NCBI RefSeq assembly: GCF_001563665.1
Contig: NZ_KQ961849.1
Coordinates: forward strand, 1-20,601
DNA: 20,601 nucleotides
Direction: 5' to 3'
Origin: Gardnerella vaginalis
Lineage (GTDB): Bacteria > Actinomycetota > Actinomycetes > Actinomycetales > Bifidobacteriaceae
The stretch's first letter is position 1; the number at the start of each line of letters is the position of its first letter. The notes under the pieces are model-generated. The model searched no databases, had not been told where the DNA came from, and saw only the letters and a program-made list of their open reading frames with translations. The position numbers and the translations under genes are program-made. Positions 8,335 to 17,500 of this stretch are shown here, piece by piece.

Positions 8335-9315
8335 ATGAAGTTAAATGACTTTGCCATGCGATTTTCACTTCCAATTTTTAAAAAGCTATTATTTAAATCA
8401 AATAAAATCAATCGCAAAAATAATTCAAATCAAAAATCCAAGCTACGCAAAATACTTGAGCCAATTGTATTCGTTTTAGCTGGACTTTTATGTTTCAGTT
8501 ATCCGCTGTGTTCTACTCTTTGGAACAATAGAGTTACAAAGGAAATTTCCACAGCATACGACAAATTCAATCATAATCAGGCTGGCGATGTTAGAAGAGC
8601 GCATATACGAGCTGCGAAACTTTATAATAAAAATCGTAAAAACATGCTCACTCAAGACCCTTATGGTGGCGATGGTCAGCAAGACATAACTAATAAGCCT
8701 GAATATAAAGAATATCTTAAAGTTCTTGACGAGCCGATGGGAATTATGGGAATCGTAAAAATTCCTAAGATTGGCGTGAAATTGCCAATTTATCACGGCA
8801 CGACTCAGCAAACTCTTGCTCATGGTGCAGGTCATTTGTTTGGCACTGATTTACCTGTTGGCGGAAAGAATAGGCATACTGTTATAACAGCTCACACAGG
8901 TTTAGCGGATTCAACTATGTTTGATGGGCTTGTTGATTTAAAAAAGGGTGACTATTTTTATTTGGACGTGCAAGGTGAAACATTGCGATACAAAGTGTTT
9001 CGCATTAGCGTTGTAGATCCGCACGATATAAGTTTGCTTCAACGCGAGAGAGGGCGTGATTTAGCGACTTTGCTTACTTGTACTCCGTATGGCGTTAATT
9101 CGCATAGGCTTTTAGTTACAGGGTATCGCGTGTTGCCAGATCCTGTGAAAGTGCCGATGGATCACGTTCAATGGCCTATTTGGATGACGCTTTTCTTGCT
9201 TGCTATGATTCTTTCTTGCGCTGTGCTTTCAATTATGATTATTGCAGCGATTTCAAAGAAACGTAAAAATAAGGAAGTTCGCGGTAAGCATATTAAGGAT
9301 GCTAGAAGAAAATAA
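8335..9315 (+). CDS. srtC: Class C (pilus-polymerising) sortase
   Basis: A 326-residue membrane transpeptidase that cleaves LPXTG between Thr and Gly and joins pilins through a lysine. A basic N-terminus leads to a membrane segment at about 43-62. DPY (108-110) is the class C lid motif that covers the active site. The sortase core starts near 137 (IVKIPKIGVKLPIYHG). The catalytic residues visible are H187 in TAHTGL, C249 in TLLTCTPYG and R258 in HRLLVTGYR. A second hydrophobic segment (about 281-306) and a basic tail are typical of class C enzymes. The ATG follows GAGGATTGAGGGAG. It sits 412 bases after the backbone pilin, its obvious substrate, and would also act on the LPKTG adhesin. Final anchoring to peptidoglycan would need a class A/E housekeeping sortase encoded elsewhere. 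Confidence 0.93.
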   Translation: MKLNDFAMRFSLPIFKKLLFKSNKINRKNNSNQKSKLRKILEPIVFVLAGLLCFSYPLCSTLWNNRVTKEISTAYDKFNHNQAGDVRRAHIRAAKLYNKNRKNMLTQDPYGGDGQQDITNKPEYKEYLKVLDEPMGIMGIVKIPKIGVKLPIYHGTTQQTLAHGAGHLFGTDLPVGGKNRHTVITAHTGLADSTMFDGLVDLKKGDYFYLDVQGETLRYKVFRISVVDPHDISLLQRERGRDLATLLTCTPYGVNSHRLLVTGYRVLPDPVKVPMDHVQWPIWMTLFLLAMILSCAVLSIMIIAAISKKRKNKEVRGKHIKDARRK

Positions 9316-9324
9316 GCGTTATTA

Positions 9325-10710
9325 TTAGATGTAGTTTCTTTCTTGCGAGCTAATAGAATTCAAGAAGAATTGCGTGCAATCGCGATGTGTTGTGTCGCTT
9401 ACAAAGTCTTCTGGGCAGTATTTAGCTACGCTGTTAAACATTTTTTCGTATTCGCTAACTGTTAATTTCGCGCGCGAATTAAGCATTTCAATATGTTCGC
9501 TTGCAAATAGAGCTTGCTTAAATCCTTGCATAAGAGTTCCTGTGAAGAATTCGCCAATCGCGCCTGAGCCGTAGGAGAATAATCCGATTTTATCGCCTTC
9601 TTTAAGCGAGCTGAATTTTTGATTCTCGCATGACGAGTTTGTTTGAATTGTGCTTGTTTGAATTGAAGTTGCTGCTGGATTTGCTGCTCCCGGATTGACT
9701 ACTTCTGGATTGGCTATTTCTGGATTTCCGTCTAATTCTAGAAGCGATAACAATCCTAGGTACAAAGAGCCTGTGTAAATGTTTCCTATTCTCCTGCTGT
9801 ATTTTGTGCTAGTTTCATACTTTTCAAGTAATCGAACTCGTGAAGTTTCAGAAAGATTTTCGCTAGAATCCATAGCTGCTCTCAAAGCTTTCAACCCCAT
9901 TTTTGTATACGGCAAATGGAAGCAAAGCGCGGCAAAATCGTTTAAATCGCAAGAGTTTTGTTCTGAATATTTTTGCCATACATCTAAGAAAAATTCAATA
10001 TATTTTTCACTAGAGAACTTTCCTCGCGCTAAAGCAGTATCTTGATAAACTGGTCTCCAAAAGTCTTGTATATCGCATGATTTCACCACGCTATCATCGT
10101 TAATTTTGAGCACGTGAGGATTCGCGCTTATTAGCATTGCAACTGCTCCAGCACCTTGAGTAACTTCTCCAGGAGTGTTAAGCCCGTATCTAGCAATATC
10201 TGCAGCTATAACAAGAACTTGCGAGTCTTTGTGAACGCGAACATAATCGCATGCTGTCATAAGTGCTGCAGTTCCGCCGTAGCATGCTTCTTTTATTTCA
10301 ATGCAGCGTGCGCATGAGTTAAGTTTTAGAAGATTGTGAATGTATAACGCGCTGGATTTGCTTGCATCTACGCCGCTTTCTGTTCCAACGATTAACATTT
10401 TCAGTTTATCTTTTTTAACATATTTTAAAAGTGGCAGCGCTGCTTGAGCGCCAAGAGTCACTATGTCTTGATTGTTTGGAGGAACAGATTGTTCGCTTTG
10501 CCCAATGCCAATAGTGAATTTGTTTGGATCTATTTCGCGAGCTTTAGCTAAATCTGTTAAATCAACGTAATAGTGCGGTGTTGTAAAGCTGATTCTGTCA
10601 ATTCCAACGGGACTGCTTTCAACGTGTGTGTTTTCAACGCTTGTGTTTTCATTATCTTTAAAAAGTTGTTTAGCGTGGTTGCTCTCAATGTTTTTAAGAG
10701 AAAAAGTCAT
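9325..10710 (-). CDS. mvaS: Hydroxymethylglutaryl-CoA synthase with low-complexity insertion
   Basis: A 461-residue enzyme condensing acetyl-CoA with acetoacetyl-CoA to HMG-CoA, the second step of the mevalonate pathway. The catalytic triad is visible: E111 in GTESGVD, C143 in EACYGGTAAL and H265 in CFHLPYTKMG. The GLFSYGSGAIGEFFTG block (377-392) is also family-typical. Bacterial homologs usually begin at the equivalent of residue 35, so there is an extra N-terminal stretch of about 35 residues. The ATG is 18 bases after the reductase stop with a purine-rich AAGAAAAGAG before it, and no alternative start is obvious. Residues about 329-366 are an Asn/Pro/Ala/Ser/Thr-rich insertion absent from typical homologs. 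It is last in a three-gene operon and converges on the sortase gene with nine bases between the stop codons. Confidence 0.93.
   Translation of the reverse strand: MTFSLKNIESNHAKQLFKDNENTSVENTHVESSPVGIDRISFTTPHYYVDLTDLAKAREIDPNKFTIGIGQSEQSVPPNNQDIVTLGAQAALPLLKYVKKDKLKMLIVGTESGVDASKSSALYIHNLLKLNSCARCIEIKEACYGGTAALMTACDYVRVHKDSQVLVIAADIARYGLNTPGEVTQGAGAVAMLISANPHVLKINDDSVVKSCDIQDFWRPVYQDTALARGKFSSEKYIEFFLDVWQKYSEQNSCDLNDFAALCFHLPYTKMGLKALRAAMDSSENLSETSRVRLLEKYETSTKYSRRIGNIYTGSLYLGLLSLLELDGNPEIANPEVVNPGAANPAATSIQTSTIQTNSSCENQKFSSLKEGDKIGLFSYGSGAIGEFFTGTLMQGFKQALFASEHIEMLNSRAKLTVSEYEKMFNSVAKYCPEDFVSDTTHRDCTQFFLNSISSQERNYI
9613..9726 (-). repeat. Low-complexity insertion segment in mvaS
   Basis: This encodes residues 329-366 with a degenerate NPE(I/V)xNP repeat, then NPAATSIQTSTIQTNSS. 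In DNA it is a run of imperfect short repeats containing GGATT. It falls between two core segments (YLGLLSLLE and GDKIGLFSYGSG) that are nearly adjacent in other HMG-CoA synthases, so it is probably a surface loop expansion. Confidence 0.7.
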
Positions 10711-10728
10711 TTTTTACTCTTTTCTTCT

Positions 10729-12033
10729 TTAAGAATTTCGTAAATCTTCAAGAAGCATTTTTGCAATTTTAATATTTCTATTTTTATCGCTCATGCTTGC
10801 AAGCTTATTCGTTATTTCTTCAATCTCTTGCATTTTCGCTCCTGCTGCTATTGCTATATTAGCTGATTGCAAGCGCATATGACCTTCTTGAATTCCAGGA
10901 CCTGCAAGAGCGCGTAATGCTGCTAGATTTTGAACTAGTCCAAGAGAAGCTAAAACGTTTCGATACTCGTTACAAGTAGAGTATTTTCCAACGTGTATTG
11001 CTATTTGCGCTAATGGCAATGAGCTTATAGATCCGCCAACTATTCCTATTTGAAGTGGGATTTGGATTCGTCCGTAAAGTATTTTATCTTCGAGGCACCA
11101 TGTTGAAAGAGGCATGTATCTTTTTGAGCGCGCAGCCCACGCATGAGCAGCTGCTTCTAGCGCTCGCGTATCATTTCCTGACGCGAGCGCAGCACCAACT
11201 ATTCCGTTGAGTATTCCTTTGTTATGCGTTGCTGCGCGCTCGGGGTCAGCGGCGGCATATGCGCTTAATGCCGCGATGCGCCGCGCGAGTCGCGCACCTT
11301 CCTCTTCTCTATCACTTTCAGGCAATTTTGTTGAAGCTAAGGCAATTGTAGGAAGGTGCACTTCTGCTGTAGTTGCTTGTTTGCTTGTGTTCGTGAGTAT
11401 TGCTGTTAGCGCTCGCGCGCCGAGCCAGCTTTCCAGCTGGGCTTTTACTGCTTCGCCAATAGTGTTTACGATGTTTGCGCCCATTGCATCGCAAGTGTCT
11501 ACGTCAATCGACAGTTTGGCGAAGTTCGTAAAAGCTTCAACGCGGCATTCTCGCGCGCCGCCGCCTCTTTGCACAATCGATGGGTGAGCATCCTTTGCAA
11601 TATTTAATATTTTTGTTTTTTCAGTTTCAATAATGTTTTTTAATTTCTGAGCGATTTTTCCGTTTAAGTCTTCGAAAATTATTTGTACTGTTGTTAAATA
11701 TTTTTCAGATGATGCTATAACGCCATGTTCTTCGCTCATCGATGCGATTCTAGCTCCGTTACATGCTGCTGCAATCACAGACGGTTCTTCTGTAGCTAGA
11801 AGTACATTGTGTGTTTTGCTGTTTACAATCAATCCTCTGACTACGCCAACTGGGAGAGTGTATTTTCCGATTTGATGTTCAATCATGTGGTTTGCAACAT
11901 CTGCAGGTATGTTAGTTTCAGAGCTTTCAGCTAATTGTTTTAGTAAAAGTTGTGATTCTTCTTCGTTTAGAAAACCTTCTGATTGCAACGTTTTTATGCG
12001 ATTTTCTACGCTTAATTCACGGAAAGCAGTCAT
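10729..12033 (-). CDS. mvaA: Hydroxymethylglutaryl-CoA reductase, class II type
   Basis: A 434-residue cytosolic reductase converting HMG-CoA to mevalonate with NAD(P)H. The catalytic residues known for the class II enzymes are all present: E83 in TEEPS, K272 in THNKGILNG, D288 in ASGNDTRA and H385 in QEGHMRLQ. The DTCDAMGANIVNT block at 179-191 is also family-typical. There is no N-terminal membrane domain, which fits a soluble bacterial enzyme and not the eukaryotic class I type. AAGGA about ten bases upstream supports the ATG. It lies between thiolase (105 bases upstream) and HMG-CoA synthase (18 bases downstream), all on the minus strand, so the three enzymes are probably co-transcribed. 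Confidence 0.95.
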   Translation of the reverse strand: MTAFRELSVENRIKTLQSEGFLNEEESQLLLKQLAESSETNIPADVANHMIEHQIGKYTLPVGVVRGLIVNSKTHNVLLATEEPSVIAAACNGARIASMSEEHGVIASSEKYLTTVQIIFEDLNGKIAQKLKNIIETEKTKILNIAKDAHPSIVQRGGGARECRVEAFTNFAKLSIDVDTCDAMGANIVNTIGEAVKAQLESWLGARALTAILTNTSKQATTAEVHLPTIALASTKLPESDREEEGARLARRIAALSAYAAADPERAATHNKGILNGIVGAALASGNDTRALEAAAHAWAARSKRYMPLSTWCLEDKILYGRIQIPLQIGIVGGSISSLPLAQIAIHVGKYSTCNEYRNVLASLGLVQNLAALRALAGPGIQEGHMRLQSANIAIAAGAKMQEIEEITNKLASMSDKNRNIKIAKMLLEDLRNS

Positions 12034-12138
12034 TGAAATCTTTTCCTTGTTTTTACTTTTACTATTTTTTTTTAACTTTATTCTTTCGCCGAATTTTTTT
12101 AAATTTTCCGCTTAATCAGACAAGCTTATTCAGCAATC

Positions 12139-13338
12139 TTAATCTGCCATCTTAATCTGCATCGCGACTCCAATTCCGCCGCCAACACATAATGCTGCAA
12201 CTCCATTTTTTTGTTTACGCTCACGCAAAGCATATATAAGCGTTGTTAAAATTCTTGCTCCACTTGCTCCTAACGGGTGTCCGAGAGCGATAGCTCCTCC
12301 GTGCACATTTAACTTTTCTTCGTCAATATGCAATTGTTCGGAAACTGCAATACTTTGAGCTGCGAAAGCTTCGTTTATTTCAAACAAATCAATATCTTTA
12401 ACGCTAAATCCTGTAGAATTTAGCATTCGTTCCATAACGTGTTTTGGAGCATAGCCCATTAAATCAGGGTCAATTCCACCTTCAGCAAATCCCACAATTT
12501 CAGCAAGATACTCAATTTTGTGTTCAATCGCGTAATCTTTACTCATAAGAACTAAAGCTGCAGCTCCATCGTTAATTCCACTCGCGTTTCCAGCAGTTAC
12601 AGTTGATTCGTGTGAGCAAGCTAATTCATTTGAAGTATTAAAAAGCGTGTGAAGTTTAGATAATTGTTCAAGGCAAGTATCTTCTCTAGGGTGTTCATCT
12701 TTAGATACAACGCTTCCGTCTTCAAGAGTTACAGGCGCAATTTCTAAGTCAAAATCACCATTTTTTTGTGCTGCTACAGCTTTGCGATGAGAATTTAGTG
12801 CAAAAAGATCTTGAGCTTCTCTTGTTATTCCAAATCGTGCTGCAACGTTTTCTGCTGTTGTGCCCATTGCGTTGCCAGTGAAAGCATCGTTTAAGCCATC
12901 TCTTTTTAAGCCGTCAACAAGAGTGAAATCACCGTATTTGTGTCCGCTAAAACGCATGTTAGTTGCGTAAAAAGGAACGTTGCTCATGCTTTCTGTGCCG
13001 CCTGCAACTACAACTTTCGCATCTTTCATTACTATTGCAGATTGTGCTAAACGTATTGCTTTTAAGCCAGATCCGCATACTTCGTTTATTGTCATTGCAC
13101 AGCTAGATGTATCTAATCCTGAGCGCAACGCAATTTGTCTAGCTATGTTTTGACCGCTTCCAGCTTGTAACACGTTTCCGAAAATAGCTTGGTCAACATC
13201 TTTAGCGTCAATTGATGCGCGCTTGATTGCTTCTTTTGCTGCAATCGCTCCTAAGTCAACTGAGGATAGCGAAGATAAACTTCCGCCGAACTTTCCGATA
13301 GGTGTGCGTGCTGCGCTTGCAATCACAACTTCAGACAT
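12139..13338 (-). CDS. Acetyl-CoA C-acetyltransferase (biosynthetic thiolase)
   Basis: A 399-residue thiolase that condenses two acetyl-CoA to acetoacetyl-CoA and feeds the HMG-CoA synthase of the same operon. Active-site residues: nucleophilic C88 in NEVCGSGLKA, H354 in ALGHPLGASG and C384 in LCVGGGIG. Length and spacing match the biosynthetic, PhaA/AtoB-like group. Two starts are possible. A GTG at 13350 would add four residues but has a poor ribosome site. The ATG at 13338 has AGGTGG eight bases upstream and gives the usual MSEVVIASAARTP beginning, so it is preferred here. It is first in the operon. A role in acetate/butyrate metabolism is possible for this family, but the neighbours point to mevalonate synthesis. 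Confidence 0.93.
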   Translation of the reverse strand: MSEVVIASAARTPIGKFGGSLSSLSSVDLGAIAAKEAIKRASIDAKDVDQAIFGNVLQAGSGQNIARQIALRSGLDTSSCAMTINEVCGSGLKAIRLAQSAIVMKDAKVVVAGGTESMSNVPFYATNMRFSGHKYGDFTLVDGLKRDGLNDAFTGNAMGTTAENVAARFGITREAQDLFALNSHRKAVAAQKNGDFDLEIAPVTLEDGSVVSKDEHPREDTCLEQLSKLHTLFNTSNELACSHESTVTAGNASGINDGAAALVLMSKDYAIEHKIEYLAEIVGFAEGGIDPDLMGYAPKHVMERMLNSTGFSVKDIDLFEINEAFAAQSIAVSEQLHIDEEKLNVHGGAIALGHPLGASGARILTTLIYALRERKQKNGVAALCVGGGIGVAMQIKMAD

Positions 13339-13560
13339 ATGTTTAGCCACCTACTCAATTGTTTATGCGTATATTTACTAACCAGAGTACTTTACCGTAT
13401 TTTTATGCAAAAGTGAGATTTGCGCAAAATTCTTCTCGTTTCTTTCACATTTTTATATAGATATTTTTCAGGTATATTTCATGCACATATTTTAGATATC
13501 ATTTTTAGTAAGCTATTTCATTTGCATATTTTATGTATCTATTTCAATGCAGTTTTCACA

Positions 13561-13592
13561 CACTACTTACGTAAAGCACTACTTACGGAAAG
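13561..13592. repeat. 16-bp tandem duplication at the 3' end of xpt
   Basis: CACTACTTACGTAAAG (13561-13576) is followed directly by CACTACTTACGGAAAG (13577-13592), with one mismatch. The right copy contains the final xpt codons and its TAG stop (13579-13581); the left copy is a duplicate of that end lying in the intergenic region. Confidence 0.85.
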
Positions 13593-14160
13593 AAATAGAG
13601 CCATCTGTTGGATTCATTTCCTCAACAATAGCTAGAGAATCTAAATCGTATCCAGCGTCCCTTAACGCATCTCCGCCACCCTGGAAACCTTTTTCAATCG
13701 CAATTCCAATTCCAGCAACCGTGGCTCCAGCATGATTACAAATATCAATCAAACCTTGTAAAGCTTTACCATTAGCCAAAAAATCATCAATAATCAATAC
13801 TCGATCTTCTTGACTTAAATATTTGCGAGAGACAATCACAGGAAACTCGCGTTGTTTAGTAAAAGAAAAAACAGTAGATACGTATTGATCTCCATCAAGA
13901 TTTATAGATTGCGCTTTCTTAGCGAAAACTACAGGAATATTGCCAAAATGCCTTGCAGCTACGCACGCAATTCCAATTCCAGAAGACTCAATTGTAAGAA
14001 TCTTAGTTATATTTGAATTTTTAAAATGCTCAGCCCATTCTTTGCCCATGTTGTCAAATAATTCAACATCGCATTGGTGATTAAGAAAAGCATCAACTTT
14101 CAAGACGTTTCCAGGTTTCACGATGCCGTTTTTGCGGATGCGTTCTTCCAGTTCTTGCAC
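13579..14160 (-). CDS. xpt: Xanthine phosphoribosyltransferase
   Basis: A 193-residue purine salvage enzyme that transfers ribose-5-phosphate from PRPP to xanthine, giving XMP on the way to GMP. Length and sequence order fit the Bacillus Xpt family: KVDAFLNHQ (21-29), [10 protein letters not shown] (56-65), FSFTKQ (98-103) and the PRPP-binding loop [13 protein letters not shown] (121-133). The start is GTG at 14160 with AAAGGAAAG about eight bases upstream. It is transcribed alone and divergently from the helicase gene. I looked for a guanine riboswitch in the leader, which is common ahead of xpt in Firmicutes, and did not see the conserved core. The 3' end carries a small tandem duplication. 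Confidence 0.95.
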   Translation of the reverse strand: MQELEERIRKNGIVKPGNVLKVDAFLNHQCDVELFDNMGKEWAEHFKNSNITKILTIESSGIGIACVAARHFGNIPVVFAKKAQSINLDGDQYVSTVFSFTKQREFPVIVSRKYLSQEDRVLIIDDFLANGKALQGLIDICNHAGATVAGIGIAIEKGFQGGGDALRDAGYDLDSLAIVEEMNPTDGSISFRK

Positions 14161-14534
14161 GATTGCTTTCCTTTCATAACAGTTTTCTTACGTTTTTAGT
14201 TTTTAATTTTGCAAACTTTAAATCTTTTTGCTAGTTGTGTGTGTGCATGAAATATTTGCATAAACACGCAATGTAATATAGTAAAACTCAAGCATACCCC
14301 TGACTGTAATACAAATACGTATAGAAGCTTGTAAATTATGCTATTTTACTTGATTTTATTTGATTTTATTTGATTTTAGTATTATTTTCTTTCGCGATTT
14401 AATGACTGTTTTCTGCTTTTAATTATTTTTAATTATTATCTTCATATTTTTTAAAAAAAACTAAAAAACACTAAAAGCTATTTTTAATTCAAATTCGATA
14501 TTAAGTGACCTTAGTATGTGGTAAACCTGAATGA
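14161..14534. other. Divergent intergenic region between xpt and the helicase
   Basis: 374 bases, strongly AT-rich, that must contain the start signals of both divergent genes. It holds a three-copy decamer repeat (14351-14380) and A-rich runs near 14451-14476. A weak helicase promoter candidate is TTCAAA at 14488-14493 and TAGTAT at 14512-14517, with 18 bases between. No small gene or known riboswitch is seen. Confidence 0.4.
14351..14380. repeat. Three tandem copies of TGATTTTATT
   Basis: Two exact decamers and a third ending in GT lie head to tail between the divergent xpt and helicase genes. The period of ten bases is close to one helical turn, which phases the T runs and may bend the DNA. 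The copy number could vary between strains. Confidence 0.85.
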
Positions 14535-17500
14535 ATGAGTTTAAGCATGTACGTTACTGATTTGTTTGGCGATCCAGTTGAAAATGATGATGATAAAAAT
14601 CATAAAAATCATGTTTCAAAGTCATCTTCTAAATTGTCTCTCGAGTCTAATCTGAAAGCAGATAAGACTAAATCGCATATAAAAACTCCGAACACGCAGA
14701 ATCGTATGTTGAGTGCGCAAAATCAGTCTACTAGCTATGGCGATCAGGATGCTATCTATCGAAATCAAATGGCTAGTTACCAGAGCAATCAAGACGCTGA
14801 CGATTATGTCACTCCTGACACTCCTAACACTCATGCCACTCATAAGTATCGTCAAAATGATTTTCAACAAATCGAAATTGATCCGCATAAACTCATAGAC
14901 GGTCTTAACGAACAACAATCTAAAGCAGTGCAATACAAAGGTTCTGCATTATTGATTGGTGCAGGTGCAGGTTCTGGCAAAACGCGCGTGCTGACTCGAA
15001 GAATCGCTTGGATTTTAAGCCAATTTCACGAGTGGCCAAGTCATATTCTTGCAATCACGTTTACAAATAAAGCAGCTCAAGAAATGCGCGAACGCTTAGC
15101 TACGCTTATAGGGAATGAAGCTCTTAATATGTGGGTTTCTACATTCCATTCAGCTTGCGTAAAAATATTGAGAAGAGATGGAGGAATGATTGGTCTTAAA
15201 CCAGGATTTTCTATCTATGACTCTTCAGATAGCGAGCGTTTGATTAAGCAAATCGAAACTGATCTAAATATTGATATTAAACGATTTACTCCAAAAGTTT
15301 TACGAGGAAAAATATCTGATTTCAAAAATAGTTTGATAACTTGGCAAGATCAATTGGAAGCTTACGCTCCAGATTATCACGTAGGAGTAGGCGGACAGAA
15401 GATTTCTAAAGTAACTCAAAGTGAGTCTTTATACGCAACTGTTTACGCAGAGTATCAATATAGGCTTTCTATTGCAAATGCTGTTGATTTTGATGATTTG
15501 ATTATGCGAACTGTGGAACTTATGAGAAAAGTTCCGCAAGTTGCACAAAAATATCGTAGAAAATTCAGATACATTCTAGTTGACGAGTATCAGGATACGA
15601 ATCACGCTCAATACGTGCTTATTCGCGAATTATCGGGAGTAGATGCACAAGCTAAAGGATCTGCAGGATTTGCAGGATCTGCTTCAGCTCAAGTTTCAGG
15701 ATCTTCAGAATCTTCAGGATCTACACAGAACGTTTCTAAGACTGTTTCACAGCATGTTTTATCACCTGCATCAATTACTGTTGTAGGTGATTCAGATCAG
15801 TCTATCTACGCTTTTAGAGGTGCGGATATACGAAACATACAGGATTTCGAAGAAGATTTCCCAGACGCTAAAACAATTATGCTTGAGCAAAATTATCGTT
15901 CTACTCAAACGATTCTTGACGCAGCAAACGCCGTTATATCTCATAATCAAGAGCGAAAGCCGAAAAAATTATGGACAGCATTAGGCAAAGGCGATCCAAT
16001 AATTGGCTACGGTGCTCAAAACTCTTCTCAAGAAGGATTATGGATTGCTGAAGAAATATCCAGACTTAAAACTAAAGAAAATATTCCATACTCAAATATA
16101 GCTATTATGTACAGAGCTAATGCTCAATCGCGTGCTCTTGAAGATGCTTTAATTAAATCTGGATTACCATATCAATTAGTTGGCGGAACGAAATTCTACG
16201 AACGCAAAGAAGTTAAAGACACTCTCGCTTATATGCAAAGTATTGTGAACCCAGACGACGATATAAATATGCGTAGAATCTTTAACGTACCTAAAAGAGG
16301 TCTTGGGAATCGCGCCGAATCGCTTTTACTTTCTTATGCTAAAGCTCAAGGAATTAGTTTTTGGAATTCGATTGAACAATGTGAGAATATATCTGGAATG
16401 CCAACGCGTAGTATTACTCAAATCAAAGCATTTCACACTCTTATGTGTGAGCTTACGCAAATGGCTATAAAAAATGATTCAAGACCTTCCATAATAGTGA
16501 AAAATATACTCGATTCAACAGGTCTTTTAGATGAGTTGAAACGTTCAGAAGATGAACAAGATTTAAATCGCGTTGAAAACTTATCGCAATTGCAATCAGT
16601 TGCATCTGAATATGAACAGAATGCAGATGAAGTGACTCTTGCTGGATTCCTTGAGCAAACAGCTCTTGTTGCAGATTCCGATCAACTTCCTACAAGTAGT
16701 GAAGATACGGGAAAAATTACGCTTATGACTTTGCATACTGCAAAAGGTTTGGAATATCCTGTTGTGTTTCTAACAGGTATGGAGCAAGGAACTTTCCCTC
16801 ATTCTCGTTCAATGGATAATGAATCTGAGCTTTCTGAAGAAAGACGATTAGCTTATGTTGGAATTACTCGCGCGAAGCAAAGATTGTATTTGACTTACGC
16901 ATCTGTGCGCTCGCAATGGGGAGATGCGATGGATATGATTCCTAGCCAATTCCTTGATGAAATTCCTGAAGATTTGATTCATTGGAATTCTAAAAAGCCG
17001 TCTTATGATTATGACTCAGATGATGATTTTGATGATGAAGTTGATGATGATTTCGACTATGACGATGATTTTATAGATGATTTTGACGATTCTTACGCTT
17101 CTCGTACTTCGTTTGGATCTCGCGCGCATAAGTCTAGCTCGAGTTTGAAATCTGCTAAAACACGTAAGAAATCTTCGTCTTATGGGAGTAGTTCGCGCAC
17201 GTCTTATGGATCTTCTTATGGATCGTCTTATGGATCTTCGTATTCAAGTAGTTCGCGTTCGTCTTCGTATGGTTCTTCTTCGCGCTCATCTTATGGTTCG
17301 TCTTATGGAAGTAGTTCTTCTTATTCAAGTGGTTCGTCTTATGGATCTTCTTATGGATCGTCAAAAGCGCGTTTCAAATCTAGTTCTGTAACTACTCGTA
17401 AATCTTCTATTACTTCTTCTCGCTCGTCTTCTAGTTCTGCTTCGCGCGATAATCAAGTAAATCGCGATAATCAGTTAAATATAGAAGATTTTCACGTTGG

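Noticed and set aside
9316..9324. Shared terminator between sortase and mvaS
   Set aside because: The gap is nine bases and no inverted repeat with a T run spans it.
14161..14340. Guanine riboswitch ahead of xpt
   Set aside because: The leader was read on the minus strand and lacks the conserved purine-riboswitch junction and loop sequences; only AT-rich sequence is present.
17155..17391. Open frames on both strands over the Ser-Tyr-Gly repeat
   Set aside because: They arise from the simple repeat, which stays open in several frames; the helicase frame continues through to a real C-terminal domain.
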